Assembly (NCBI RefSeq): GCF_000515415.1
Contig: NZ_KI911783.1
Location: 6,435,831 to 6,499,830, forward strand
Reading direction: 5' to 3'
Source: Bradyrhizobium sp. WSM1417
GTDB lineage: Bacteria; Pseudomonadota; Alphaproteobacteria; Rhizobiales; Xanthobacteraceae
Length of the DNA stretch: 64,000 nucleotides
In this document: piece by piece, positions 40,069 through 49,423 of the stretch
How the letters are laid out: every line of letters begins with the position of its first letter
How positions within the stretch are numbered: position 1 is the stretch's first letter
Translations under genes and position numbers: made by a program
Notes under the pieces: generated by a model
What the model was told of the DNA's origin: nothing
The model's input: the letters and a program-made list of their open reading frames with translations, nothing else
The model's database searches: none

Positions 40069-42328
40069 GGAGCCCCGCCTGGATCTGGTGCAGCATGGCG
40101 TAGCGCCCTGCCTTCTTAATCAGTTCGTCATGGCTGCCGTCCTCGACCAGCCGCCCGGCCTCGATGGTGAGGATGCGGTCGGCGTGACGCACCGCGGAGA
40201 GCCGGTGCGCGATGATGAAGACGGTCCGGCCGGCGCAGATCTTGCGCATATTGCGCTGGATGATGTTTTCGCTCTCGTAGTCGAGCGCGCTCGTGGCCTC
40301 GTCGAAAATCAGGACGCGGGGATTGGTGACCAGCGCACGCGCGATCGCGATGCGCTGGCGCTGGCCGCCAGACAGGCTGGCGCCGCGCTCGCCGACCACT
40401 GTATTGTAGCCGTCAGGCAGTGCTAGGATGAACTCATGTGCGCCGGCGAGTTCGGCGGCGGCAATCACCCGCTCCATTGCCATGCCGGGATCGGCGAGCG
40501 CAATGTTCTCGCGGATGGTGCGGTTGAACAGCACGTTCTCCTGCAGCACCGTGCCGATCTGGCGCCGCAGCCAGGCGACATCGGCGACCGTGAGGTCGAT
40601 GCCGTCAATGAGGATGCGGCCGGCCTCCGGCACGTAGAGCCGCTGGATCAGCTTTGTGAGCGTCGACTTGCCGGAACCGGAGGGGCCGACGATGCCGATC
40701 ACCTGTCCTGGTACGACCTTCAGCGAGATATCCTGGAGAGCCAACGACATATCCGGCCGGTAGCGGAAGTTGACGTGGTCGAAGGTCACCTCGCCCTTGA
40801 TCGGCGGCAGCGTCGCCCGCGACGGGTCGAACATCGGCTCGGGCACAGCGTTGAGGATATCACCGAGCCGGGCGATCGAGACCCGCGCCTGGTGGAAATC
40901 CTGCCAGAGCTGGGCCAGACGCAGCACCGGCTGCGCGACGCGCCCCGCCAGCATGTTGAAGGCGATGAGTTCGCCGACCGAGAGATTGCCCTCGATGACG
41001 AGATGCGCGCCGAAGTAAAGCGTCAGCGCCGTGACGAGCTTGCTGATGAACTGCACAGACTGGCTCGCCCAATTGCCGAGCGAGAGCACGTCGAAGCTGG
41101 CGCTGACATAGCCCGCGAGCTGCTCCTCCCAGCGCCGCTGCATCTGCGGCTCGATCGCCATCGCCTTCAGGGTCTGGATCGCGCTAACGCTCTCGACCAG
41201 GAACGCCTGGTTCTCCGCGCCGCGGTCGAACTTCTTGTCGAGACGTTCGCGGAAGATCGGGGTCACGCCAGCCGAGATTGCGATATAGAACGGGAAGGAA
41301 CCCACCACGATCCAGGTGAGGAACGGCGAGTAATAGAACATCACCGCGAGGAAGACGAAGGTGAAGCCGAGGTCGATCACCAGCGTCAGCGCCGAACTGG
41401 TGAGGAAGTTCCGGATATTCTCGAGCTCGCGCACACGGGCGACGGAGTCCCCCGCCCGCCGCGCCTCGAAATAGGCGATCGGCAGCGCGATCAGGTGGCG
41501 GAATAGCCGCGCGCCGAGCTCGACGTCGATCCGGTTGGTGGTGTGGGAGAAGACGTAGGTACGAAGAGCCCCGAGAACGGTCTCGAAGATCGAGACGACG
41601 ATGAGACCGAACACCAGGACGTCGAGCGTGGTGTAGCCGCGATGCGCCAACACCTTGTCGGTCACGACCTGGAAGAACAGCGGCGTGACAAGAGCGAACA
41701 GTTGCAGGAAGAACGAAGCAACCAGCACCTCGCCGAGTACCCGGCGATATTTGTGCATGGCCTGGAGGAACCAGGTGACGTCGAACTTGCGCGCGAGGTC
41801 GGAGAGGGAGGCACGCCGCGTCATCAGCACGATGCGGCCGGTCCAGCTCTCCTCAAACTCGGCGCGCTTGACCACCTGCGGACGACTAACGGCAGGGTCG
41901 TGAATAAGGACGTCATCGACTCCCGCCTTGCCGAGGATGGCGAAAGTGCCATCATGCCGTTCGACAATCGCGGGCAAAGAAAGCTTGGGAAGGCCAGACC
42001 AAGTCTCGCGAACTGCTCGAGCTTTCAACTTGAGTTGCTTGGCGCACCTCAGCATTTCCTGAATGCCGAGCGCCGAGCCCGCAAATTGATGCGCGATCTG
42101 CGCTGGATCGACCGCGATCTGATGGAACCGCAACAACAGTGCAAGGCACTGCAGCCCTGTATCTTGCCGTACCGCTTCCACCGCCGCCCCGCCACTACTT
42201 CCGGTCGTCTTACTTTTTATTGCACGTTTATTTCCGGGAAGCAAAATGAAATCTCGCGTGAGTTGTGGACGGGGAACTTTCATAAAATTGTCGTCGACTA
42301 TTGATCTGCAGTCGTGGAATTCGCGCAC
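40055..42328 (-). CDS. HlyB-type T1SS ABC exporter
   Basis: This inner-membrane ATPase exports the RTX protein. An N-terminal C39-like domain (~50-170) has lost the catalytic Cys: the D-C-G position reads D56-T57-G58. It is therefore a substrate-docking domain as in HlyB, not a leader peptidase. Six membrane helices span ~200-460. The nucleotide-binding domain has Walker A GPSGSGKST (548-556), the signature LSGGQ (652-656) and Walker B VLIFDEATS (672-680). The start is uncertain: ATG at 42328 gives 757 residues, and a second ATG 15 codons in (42283) is equally possible. It is the first gene of the T1SS operon, 80 bases after a small unknown gene. Confidence 0.92.
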   Translation of the reverse strand: MREFHDCRSIVDDNFMKVPRPQLTRDFILLPGNKRAIKSKTTGSSGGAAVEAVRQDTGLQCLALLLRFHQIAVDPAQIAHQFAGSALGIQEMLRCAKQLKLKARAVRETWSGLPKLSLPAIVERHDGTFAILGKAGVDDVLIHDPAVSRPQVVKRAEFEESWTGRIVLMTRRASLSDLARKFDVTWFLQAMHKYRRVLGEVLVASFFLQLFALVTPLFFQVVTDKVLAHRGYTTLDVLVFGLIVVSIFETVLGALRTYVFSHTTNRIDVELGARLFRHLIALPIAYFEARRAGDSVARVRELENIRNFLTSSALTLVIDLGFTFVFLAVMFYYSPFLTWIVVGSFPFYIAISAGVTPIFRERLDKKFDRGAENQAFLVESVSAIQTLKAMAIEPQMQRRWEEQLAGYVSASFDVLSLGNWASQSVQFISKLVTALTLYFGAHLVIEGNLSVGELIAFNMLAGRVAQPVLRLAQLWQDFHQARVSIARLGDILNAVPEPMFDPSRATLPPIKGEVTFDHVNFRYRPDMSLALQDISLKVVPGQVIGIVGPSGSGKSTLTKLIQRLYVPEAGRILIDGIDLTVADVAWLRRQIGTVLQENVLFNRTIRENIALADPGMAMERVIAAAELAGAHEFILALPDGYNTVVGERGASLSGGQRQRIAIARALVTNPRVLIFDEATSALDYESENIIQRNMRKICAGRTVFIIAHRLSAVRHADRILTIEAGRLVEDGSHDELIKKAGRYAMLHQIQAGLHVVG

Positions 42329-42409
42329 TATTCAGCCGGACGGCAGCAATGATTTGCTGGCGTGCGGCACCGGAGTTGGTGGTTAGCCATGAGTGTTGTA
42401 GCCGGCGGC

Positions 42410-42592
42410 TTACCGCGGGACTGGTCCGAACGTTGCGACGATTCCGATCCCATTTCGATAGACAAGCTCGGCGCCTTTCCAGCCGGTAACGGCGAGCGGA
42501 CCAATAGCGGCAACGAGCGCCAATGCGACCACCAGATGCGCTTTCTTGCCTTGAGCTGCCCTTCCGGCGTCCAACACTGCGATGAACCCCAT
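42410..42592 (-). CDS. 60-residue single-helix protein after trbB
   Basis: The frame starts with ATG directly after the trbB stop and encodes one membrane helix (HLVVALALVAAIGPLAVTGW) with a short tail ending FGPVPR. GGAGA lies upstream inside the trbB end. It is not recognisable as TrbC, which would normally follow trbB. It may be a fusion of trb-leader sequence with foreign DNA, or a real small membrane protein. Confidence 0.45.
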   Translation of the reverse strand: MGFIAVLDAGRAAQGKKAHLVVALALVAAIGPLAVTGWKGAELVYRNGIGIVATFGPVPR

Positions 42593-42593
42593 G

Positions 42594-43568
42594 TCAGTCT
42601 CCTGCTGGTGAAAGGCTGTAGTCGCCTGCGGCCCCAAGCCCCGTCACGAGAGCGAGTTCTACAAGGCGACGATCGGCACCGCGGCCCGTAAGCACGGCAA
42701 CGAGGTTGATGGTCTCGGCGATCAGGGCGCGCGGAACCGTGATGACGGCTTCCTGAATGAGCTGCTCTAGCCGCCGTAGCGCACCGAGCGCACTGCCCGA
42801 ATGAATGGTGCCAATGCCGCCGGGGTGACCGGTGCCCCACGCCTTGAGAAGGTCGAGCGCTTCGGCGCCGCGGACCTCGCCGATCGGGATGCGGTCAGGA
42901 CGCAGTCGCAGTGAGGACCGGACGAGGTCAGACAAGGTGGCTACGCCGTCCTTGGTCCTTAGCGCTACGAGATTAGGCGCCTTGCATTGAAGTTCGCGCG
43001 TATCTTCGATCAGGACAACACGATCGGAGGTCTTGGCAACTTCGGCCAGAAGCGCGTTGGTCAAGGTGGTTTTGCCGGTCGAGGTGCCACCGGCCACCAG
43101 GATATTCTTGCGGCTGGCGACCGCATTCCTCAGGGCGTCGGCTTGCCCGGACGTCATGGTTCCGGTGGCAACGTAGTCGTCGAGCGTGAAGACAGCGACC
43201 GCGGGCTTGCGGATGGCGAAAGCAGGGCCAACAACGACCGGAGGCAACAGGCCTTCGAACCGTTCGCCGGTTCCGGGAAGTTCGGCCGAGACGCGTGGCG
43301 AGCTTGCGTGCACCTCCGCGCCTACATGATGCGCCACCAGACGAACGATGCGCTCGCCGTCCGCCGCAGACAAGGTTTCGCCGGTGTCAACCAAGCCACT
43401 CGAGAGTCGGTCAATCCAAAGCCGCCCATCGGGATTGAGCATGACCTCGACGATCGCGTCGTCCTCCAGGTAGCCTGCGATTGCCGCGCCAAGTGCGCTT
43501 CGCAGCATTCGCGCGCCGCGCGAACTCGCTTCCGATTGGATGGAATGGATTGCCACCGACGTCCCCAC
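42594..43568 (-). CDS. trbB: conjugal transfer ATPase TrbB
   Basis: This 324-residue VirB11/TrbB-family secretion ATPase powers the mating-pair type IV secretion system at the inner membrane. Walker A is GGTSTGKTT (160-168), the Asp box LIEDTREL starts at 187, Walker B is [15 protein letters not shown] (near 227-241), and the His box [13 protein letters not shown] is at 245-257. It is full length and starts with GTG ten bases after GGAGG. In related elements it begins the trb cluster (trbB-C-D-E-J-L-F-G-I), but here no other trb gene follows. One copy of a 24-bp direct repeat lies 86 bases upstream. Confidence 0.93.
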   Translation of the reverse strand: MGTSVAIHSIQSEASSRGARMLRSALGAAIAGYLEDDAIVEVMLNPDGRLWIDRLSSGLVDTGETLSAADGERIVRLVAHHVGAEVHASSPRVSAELPGTGERFEGLLPPVVVGPAFAIRKPAVAVFTLDDYVATGTMTSGQADALRNAVASRKNILVAGGTSTGKTTLTNALLAEVAKTSDRVVLIEDTRELQCKAPNLVALRTKDGVATLSDLVRSSLRLRPDRIPIGEVRGAEALDLLKAWGTGHPGGIGTIHSGSALGALRRLEQLIQEAVITVPRALIAETINLVAVLTGRGADRRLVELALVTGLGAAGDYSLSPAGD

Positions 43569-43654
43569 CGAATGAGGACCTCCACAGCGGGCCCTCAGGT
43601 GGGGACGATTAGAAAAGGCACCAATGGGCTTGGCGCAACGAGCGCTTTCGGTGA

Positions 43655-43678
43655 TCGTAGACTGGCGTAGAAAAAGAA
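43655..43678. repeat. 24-bp direct repeat, left copy
   Basis: The sequence tcgtagactggcgtagaaaa plus agaa is repeated at 46922-46945 with one mismatch. The pair brackets the hipBA and MFS genes. This copy lies 86 bases upstream of trbB. Confidence 0.8.
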
Positions 43679-43840
43679 AGACCGAGAACCGGTGTTTGAG
43701 GCTTACTCAATCGCATCGGGTCGCTTGCGAGTTGCTGCTCACCACTCGGCCTCATCATACGCGCTCATAGTAATGACCGGGCCGGCGCTATTCATTCAAT
43801 CACCGCAACGTCCGCGTGCGGTGTGATCGGGTCAAAGCGC

Positions 43841-43938
43841 TACACGCGATTACGTATACTGGTATTTTATACGCGATACCGTATATTTCTCTGTATACGC
43901 ATCCACGTATATTGACCTTTTATACGCGTCCGCGTATC
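43841..43938. promoter_or_regulatory. array of four hipB operators
   Basis: Four copies of the inverted repeat TATACG-N6-CGTATA lie at 43841-43858 (tacacg...cgtata), 43868-43885 and 43894-43911 (both perfect) and 43921-43938 (last base c). Their starts are spaced 27, 26 and 27 bp. The last one ends eight bases before the hipB ATG. This fits cooperative autorepression by the HipB-HipA complex, whose known E. coli operator has a similar split-palindrome form. Confidence 0.8.
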
Positions 43939-43946
43939 AAACTCCA

Positions 43947-44198
43947 ATGGATACAATCGCTCGCACCCCGCAGCAGCTTGGCGCCGCCATTAAGCGGCAC
44001 CGCCGGCAAAAAAAACTCACCCAGGGCGGCCTAGGCGACAAGATGCACGCGCGCCAAGCGACTGTCTCGAAGCTGGAGGCCGGCGAACCAGCGACGCAAC
44101 TGCGCATCCTCATGGATGCGCTGGCCGCGCTCGACCTGGAACTGGTCCTACGACCACGCACGAAGGTGTCGGCCAAAGCCATCGAGGATCTGTTCTGA
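43947..44198 (+). CDS. hipB: HipB-like antitoxin
   Basis: This 83-residue Xre/Cro-type helix-turn-helix protein (LTQGGLGDKMHARQATVSKL) has a C-terminal strand (LDLELVLRPR) typical of HipB. It should bind and inhibit HipA and repress the operon through the four upstream operators. Its stop shares one base with the hipA start (TGATG), giving coupled translation. The pair lies in a cargo block between the RHH gene and trbB. Confidence 0.88.
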   Translation: MDTIARTPQQLGAAIKRHRRQKKLTQGGLGDKMHARQATVSKLEAGEPATQLRILMDALAALDLELVLRPRTKVSAKAIEDLF

Positions 44199-45517
44199 TG
44201 GGACGCCGTCCTATCCGAGCGCCTCTCAACGTCTACCTGAACGCTCGTCTGGTCGGGCGGCTGCGGCGGGAGAGCAGCGGCGCCATCGATTTCCAATACG
44301 ACGCAGCCTGGCTGGGATGGGAGAACGCCATCCCGGTCTCGGTATCGATGCCTCTACGCGAAGACCGCTATATCGGTGACCCCGTCATTGCAGTCTTCGA
44401 TAACCTGCTTCCCGATAACGACGACATCCGCCGGCGTGTCGCCGAACGCGCGCATGCCGGAGGAGCCGATGCTTACAGCCTGCTTTCCGCGATCGGCCGC
44501 GACTGTGTCGGCGCCCTGCAATTCCTTCCGGATGGAACGGCACCCGGAGCGGCGGGCGCGATTGACGCTCGCGTCGCGAGCGACCAGGACATCGCGGCGA
44601 TCCTTGCCAATCTCGCCAACAATCCGCTCGGCATCGGTCCCGATCAGGAATTTCGTATCTCTCTGGCTGGAGCCCAGGAAAAAACCGCCCTTCTCTACTG
44701 GAAGGACAAGTGGCATGTGCCGCACGGCACGACCGCCACCACGCACATCATCAAACCGCAGATCGGCAGGTTACCGAACGGCGTCGACCTGACCCACAGC
44801 GTTGAAAACGAGCATCTCTGCCTGAAGCTCGTCGCCGCGCTCGACTTGCCCGTCGCCAAGTCGCGCATCGTTGATTTCGCGGGCCGGCGCGTGCTCGCCA
44901 TTGAGCGCTTCGACCGCACATGGGCGCACGACGGACGGCTTCTGCGCCTGCCACAGGAAGATTGCTGTCAGGCGCTTTCCGTCCCGCCCGGGCGCAAATA
45001 CGAATCGGACGGCGGCCCGGGCATCCGAAATATCTCTGATCTCCTCAAAGGCAGCGATACACCGGCGACCGACCAGGCGACCTTCTTCAAGGCACAAATC
45101 GTTTTCTGGCTTCTGGCGGCTACTGACGGCCACGCCAAGAATTTCAGCATCCACCTCTCGCCCGGCGGACGATTCGTCCTCGCCCCGCTGTACGACATCA
45201 TCTCAACGCAACCGAGCCTCGATGCCAAGCAGATCACGCAAAACCAGATGAAGCTCGCCATGGCGATCGGCAATAGTCGCCACTACGTGGTACACACGAT
45301 TCTTGGCCGACATTTCGTGCAAACCGCAAGGACTTGCGGCCTGCCCGACAGCGTGGTTCGCGGTATCATCGAAGAGCTCGCGGATACGGCTGGCGCGAAG
45401 ATCGACGCAACGATTGCGAAGCTGCCGAAGGATTTCCCGCAGGCGATGGCAGAATCCATCGCGACCGGCGCCAAGCGACGCCTCGACAGCCTCGTCACGA
45501 CGGAGAGTGGCGCTTAG
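44198..45517 (+). CDS. hipA: HipA-type Ser/Thr kinase toxin
   Basis: This 439-residue full-length HipA-family kinase has the N-terminal HipA_N region (LNVYLNARLVGRL...). It also has the phosphorylatable P-loop segment RISLAGAQEKTALL (153-166), the nucleotide Lys in HIIKP (K186) and the catalytic segment TDGHAKNFSIHL with D310. The metal segment is APLYDIIS. HipA kinases phosphorylate translation factors such as GltX; the target here is unknown. It starts at the hipB stop and converges on the MFS gene only 10 bases away. Confidence 0.9.
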   Translation: MGRRPIRAPLNVYLNARLVGRLRRESSGAIDFQYDAAWLGWENAIPVSVSMPLREDRYIGDPVIAVFDNLLPDNDDIRRRVAERAHAGGADAYSLLSAIGRDCVGALQFLPDGTAPGAAGAIDARVASDQDIAAILANLANNPLGIGPDQEFRISLAGAQEKTALLYWKDKWHVPHGTTATTHIIKPQIGRLPNGVDLTHSVENEHLCLKLVAALDLPVAKSRIVDFAGRRVLAIERFDRTWAHDGRLLRLPQEDCCQALSVPPGRKYESDGGPGIRNISDLLKGSDTPATDQATFFKAQIVFWLLAATDGHAKNFSIHLSPGGRFVLAPLYDIISTQPSLDAKQITQNQMKLAMAIGNSRHYVVHTILGRHFVQTARTCGLPDSVVRGIIEELADTAGAKIDATIAKLPKDFPQAMAESIATGAKRRLDSLVTTESGA

Positions 45518-45527
45518 GTCGCGCGGG

Positions 45528-46865
45528 TCACCACTCCACCTCGCGGTCCGATTGCTCGCAGAAAATGCTTGCTTCGACCACGTCGAAAGCACTGACCGGC
45601 ATGGCGGAAGGGACTGAATTCATCCAGCAAGCAAAGGATTGGATCCAAGGTAGCCCGAACCAAACCAACGCCGCGATCTGCAGCGCTGCGTTGAGACTGA
45701 ACGCGACTTGATAAGCCAAGATCGACCTATGGCCGTCGTTCGTGGACCATTGCTGTAGGATCAGTCCGGTCGCATATTGTGCCAGAAATGCCCAACCAAA
45801 GTGCAAGACGTTCAAGGCGCCATTGGCACGGCCGGCAAGCTCCGACGGAAAGTAATCAGCTATCACGGCAAAGCTGACCACAGTTGCCGTTCCGATGATT
45901 GCGACAACCGACCAGGGCAAGATGGACGGCAGAGGTACTCGCAGGATCAAGGCTAGCTCGGCTGCGATAAATAGCACGGCCACCATCGCGAATATCGTCT
46001 CAGCCGTGAGGCCTGTTCGTTTGACGTGATGGATCGTCATACCGAACAACCAGGCACCGCCGCTGAGTACGATCGACATGATGAACAGCTGTCTGACGAG
46101 GCCTGCGCGATCGAGGCCCTCCACGTCTGCAAGCCACGGTGATGCCCACAATCCCTGCAGCGACCAAGCTGAACCAACGCAAGTCGCCGACAACGGGGCT
46201 ATCCGCCAGAAGCGCCTGTCGCTGAAAACGGATCCCAGGGTGGCGGAGACTGGTGCTTTCGATGGGATAACGCGCTGCTCAGGAACTACGACATAGATGA
46301 GGATCGCTGTGGCACCGGTCGCAGCCGCCAGGACCTCAAAGAGCTGCCGCCAGCCCATCCAAGCGAGCAGGTGTTCGACGGGAACTGTGGCGGTCACCGC
46401 TCCTAGTGATCCCAGCATGATCATGTAGCCGTTGAGCAAGGCGACTCGCTCCCTGGGGAACCAAAGGATGATGGACTTAAGTCCTGCCGTCAGCGCCCCC
46501 GCGACGCCAAGCCCGATCATCGCACGCGCGATCAAAAACGACAGGAAGCCGGTCGATACGGCGAACAGTCCGGCGCCCAGTGCTGCGAACCAGAACAGCG
46601 CGCTCTGGACCCGACGCGGACCAAAGCGGTCCAACAATATACCGACCGGGATCTGAGCCGCCGCGAAGACCAGGAAATAGACTGACGTAAGCAGTCCGAG
46701 GTTGGCTGACCCAAGCCCGGCATCCGAGCTGAGATCACTCACGATCAAAGCGTTGATCATCCGAAACAGATACGAAAGATAGTAGCCAGCAGCAAACGGT
46801 AGAAATACGCGCACGGTGAGACGCCACGTCCTTGTAACTTGCATGCCGGCCTTCTTGCTCATCAA
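45528..46865 (-). CDS. MFS transporter
   Basis: This 445-residue major facilitator protein has about twelve membrane helices. The conserved loop 2-3 motif is present as GILLDRFGPRRVQ (residues ~75-87). It belongs to the nitrate/organic-anion-like symporter type in appearance, but the substrate cannot be stated. It is transcribed toward hipA and starts 57 bases left of the right copy of the 24-bp repeat, so it is part of the cargo block. Confidence 0.85.
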   Translation of the reverse strand: MMSKKAGMQVTRTWRLTVRVFLPFAAGYYLSYLFRMINALIVSDLSSDAGLGSANLGLLTSVYFLVFAAAQIPVGILLDRFGPRRVQSALFWFAALGAGLFAVSTGFLSFLIARAMIGLGVAGALTAGLKSIILWFPRERVALLNGYMIMLGSLGAVTATVPVEHLLAWMGWRQLFEVLAAATGATAILIYVVVPEQRVIPSKAPVSATLGSVFSDRRFWRIAPLSATCVGSAWSLQGLWASPWLADVEGLDRAGLVRQLFIMSIVLSGGAWLFGMTIHHVKRTGLTAETIFAMVAVLFIAAELALILRVPLPSILPWSVVAIIGTATVVSFAVIADYFPSELAGRANGALNVLHFGWAFLAQYATGLILQQWSTNDGHRSILAYQVAFSLNAALQIAALVWFGLPWIQSFACWMNSVPSAMPVSAFDVVEASIFCEQSDREVEW

Positions 46866-46921
46866 CTCATTCGAGCCGATAGCGCGATCGGCTTTTTATA
46901 GGATCGGCTAAATTGCTGCGG

Positions 46922-46945
46922 TCGTAGGCTGGCGTAGAAAAAGAA
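46922..46945. repeat. 24-bp direct repeat, right copy
   Basis: This is the partner of 43655-43678, with 23 of 24 bases identical (tcgtaggctggcgtagaaaa plus agaa). It lies 29 bases past the stop of the RHH gene. The distance between copies is 3.27 kb. Confidence 0.8.
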
Positions 46946-46974
46946 GGGTTCGCGCGATGGCGCATAGAGAGCGA

Positions 46975-47403
46975 TCAGTCAGGTCCGCCGGCGGGCTCCT
47001 GACGGACGATATCTTCCGGTATCTCACGCAGAAAGCTCTGCCCCTTTTGCAAACGACGCCCGAGCGCCTCGACAAATCCTTCAAACCGCTCCCGGCCTTT
47101 TGCCTGCGCAGCCGCCTGCGCGTCGTTCGGTAGCGGTGGCGTAACCGTCAGCCAGAAACGGACGAAGAGAGCCAGCGTCTCGGCCGTTAAACCGACGTCT
47201 CGCTCCAGTCTCTGCAGCTGACGCGACAGTCGATCCAGGCGACGGGTAAACGCCGCCTCCCGCCTGTCCGATCCATCCGGCGACAGAAACGAAGCAACGG
47301 CCGCCTCCACGATCGCAGACCGGGAGAGCTTCTGGCGATCGGCCAGATCCGAGATCTGCTTCAGAAGCTCTGGCGGGAAATACACGTTCATCCGGTCGCG
47401 CAT
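46975..47403 (-). CDS. ribbon-helix-helix (CopG-like) ICE protein
   Basis: This 142-residue protein opens with a ribbon-helix-helix DNA-binding domain (MNVYFPPELLKQISDLADRQ, KLSRSAIVEAAVASFL). A coiled-coil linker and a helical C-terminal part follow. Genes of this type sit between traG and trbB in many proteobacterial conjugative elements and probably regulate transfer or help relaxosome docking. It starts six bases after the traG stop. Confidence 0.82.
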   Translation of the reverse strand: MRDRMNVYFPPELLKQISDLADRQKLSRSAIVEAAVASFLSPDGSDRREAAFTRRLDRLSRQLQRLERDVGLTAETLALFVRFWLTVTPPLPNDAQAAAQAKGRERFEGFVEALGRRLQKGQSFLREIPEDIVRQEPAGGPD

Positions 47404-47409
47404 ATTGCC

Positions 47410-49395
47410 TCAGAGCTCCATGCCGTCATTCGGGTCCATGGCGGCTTGACGGGCGACGCCGCGCATTTGCTGACGGAGAAGCCGGGACTGGCGGACCGCG
47501 TCCTCGTCGTCGTCAAGAACGACGGCAAATTCCTCGGCTGGCGTCGGTTCCTCCGTCTCCTTGGCGATCGCGACGTGATCGGGGAGTTCGGGCTCGCGAC
47601 GAAGGCCGCTATTCGCCGAATCTTCCTCCGCTCGCCCCCTTTCGGTTGGAAGCGACGCCGGCTTGGGCGCTCCCAATGCAGACCATCCGTCCGTTCGCGG
47701 TGACCGGCCGGATGCGGCTGGATTGGGCGGCGGCAAGACCCGCTCGGTAAACCGCCGATCTTCATAGTAGCGAGCCTTCCGAGCTCGAATGGGCGCCGTC
47801 CCCGCCACCATGACGATCTCGTCCATTGGCGAAAGCTGCATGACCTCGCCTGGTGTCAGCAGCGGCCTTGCCGTCTCCTGCCGTGAGACCATGAGATGCC
47901 CCAGCCATGGGTTCAATCGGTGCCCGGCATAGTTCTTCATCGCCCGCATTTCGGTCGCCGTACCAAGCGCATCGGACACACGCTTCGCGGTCCGCTCGTC
48001 ATTGGTCGCAAAGCTGACCCGGACGTGGCAGTTATCGAGGATCGCATTGTTAGGCCCATAGGCCTTCTCGATCTGATTGAGCGACTGCGCGATCAAGAAA
48101 CTCTTGATGCCGTACCCCGCCATGAAGGCGAGCGCGGACTCGAAGAAATCAAGTCGCCCTAGCGCCGGGAACTCGTCGAGCATCATCAGGACGCGATGGC
48201 GGCGGTCGCGGGCGTGCAGGTCCTCGGTCAGGCGTCGGCCGATCTGATTCAGCACCAGGCGGATCAGTGGCTTGGTTCGTGAGATATCCGAGGGGGGCAC
48301 GACCACGTACAGCGTGGTGGGGCGGCTATCTGCGATCAGATCGGCGATCCGCCAGTCGCAGCGGCAGGTCACCTGGGCCACGACGGGATCGCGGTACAGC
48401 CCGAGGAACGACATTGCAGTGGACAGGACGCCTGAACGTTCATTCTCGGATTTGTTGAGAAGTTCGCGGGCGGTCGAGGCGACCACGGGATGCGCACCCT
48501 GCTCGCCAAGATGCGCGGTGGTCATCATCGCCTTCAGCGTCGCCTCGATCGGTCGCTTCGGGTCGGACAGAAAGGCGGCAACGCCGGCCAGGGTCTTATC
48601 CGCCTCGGCATAGAGGACATGGAGAATGGCGCCGACAAGGAGCGAATGACTGGTCTTCTCCCAATGGTTTCGCTTATCGAGCGAGCCTTCGGGGTCGACC
48701 AGAACGTCCGCCACGTTCTGAACGTCTCGAACCTCCCACTCCCCGCGCCGCACCTCGAGCAGTGGATTGTAGGCCGAGGATTTCGGGTTGGTCGGGTCGA
48801 ACAACAGGACGCGGCCATGCCGCGCGCGAAAGCCCGCGGTCAGTTGCCAGTTCTCGCCCTTGATGTCGTGAACGATGGCCGACCCCGGCCAGGCCAGGAG
48901 GGAGGGAACGACAAGGCCGACACCTTTGCCCGACCGGGTGGGCGCAAAGCACAATACGTGCTCCGGTCCGTCATGGCGGAGGTAGTCGCGGTCAAGCTTA
49001 CCGAGCACCACGCCATCTGGACCGAGGAGCCCCGCCGCTCGAGCCTCTTCCGCATCAGCCCAGCGCGCCGAACCATAGGTCTCGACGTTCCTGGCCTCGC
49101 GCGCCCGCCAGACGGACATGCCGATCGCCGCCGCGATCGAAATGAATGTCCCCGACGCCGCGATGAAGGCGCCCTCAACAAAGACCTGAGGCGCATAGGC
49201 GTCGTAGACGAACCACCACCAGAAGAAGACCGGCGGATAATAGATCTTGAAGCCCGCCAGCTCGAACCAGGGCCGCCCAAGTTCCGGTTGGAAGGCGAGC
49301 CGCCAAGCTGTCCATTCGGTTGCTCCCCAGATGGCCAGCAAAACGATCAGGCCGACAACGATCACCTGTCCCCAGAGGATCTTGGTTCCGGACAT
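47410..49395 (-). CDS. traG: type IV coupling protein TraG/VirD4
   Basis: This 661-residue coupling ATPase recruits the relaxosome to the mating channel. Two or three N-terminal membrane segments lie within ~1-95, Walker A is FAPTRSGKGVGL (TRSGKG at 153-158) and Walker B is RVLMMLDEFPALGRLD. The C-terminal tail is variable and charged. The ATG giving MSGTKILWG follows GGAAGG and was preferred to one 19 codons upstream that overlaps the relaxase end. The order relaxase-traG-RHH-(cargo)-trbB fits an ICE transfer module. Confidence 0.93.
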   Translation of the reverse strand: MSGTKILWGQVIVVGLIVLLAIWGATEWTAWRLAFQPELGRPWFELAGFKIYYPPVFFWWWFVYDAYAPQVFVEGAFIAASGTFISIAAAIGMSVWRAREARNVETYGSARWADAEEARAAGLLGPDGVVLGKLDRDYLRHDGPEHVLCFAPTRSGKGVGLVVPSLLAWPGSAIVHDIKGENWQLTAGFRARHGRVLLFDPTNPKSSAYNPLLEVRRGEWEVRDVQNVADVLVDPEGSLDKRNHWEKTSHSLLVGAILHVLYAEADKTLAGVAAFLSDPKRPIEATLKAMMTTAHLGEQGAHPVVASTARELLNKSENERSGVLSTAMSFLGLYRDPVVAQVTCRCDWRIADLIADSRPTTLYVVVPPSDISRTKPLIRLVLNQIGRRLTEDLHARDRRHRVLMMLDEFPALGRLDFFESALAFMAGYGIKSFLIAQSLNQIEKAYGPNNAILDNCHVRVSFATNDERTAKRVSDALGTATEMRAMKNYAGHRLNPWLGHLMVSRQETARPLLTPGEVMQLSPMDEIVMVAGTAPIRARKARYYEDRRFTERVLPPPNPAASGRSPRTDGWSALGAPKPASLPTERGRAEEDSANSGLRREPELPDHVAIAKETEEPTPAEEFAVVLDDDEDAVRQSRLLRQQMRGVARQAAMDPNDGMEL

Positions 49396-49423
49396 CGACC
49401 AACCTTCCATACTGGTGAGATAG

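Noticed and set aside
42410..42592. Reading the gene after trbB as trbC
   Set aside because: Its single helix and sequence do not match the TrbC pilin pattern (signal peptide plus two helices), so only an unknown small protein is claimed.
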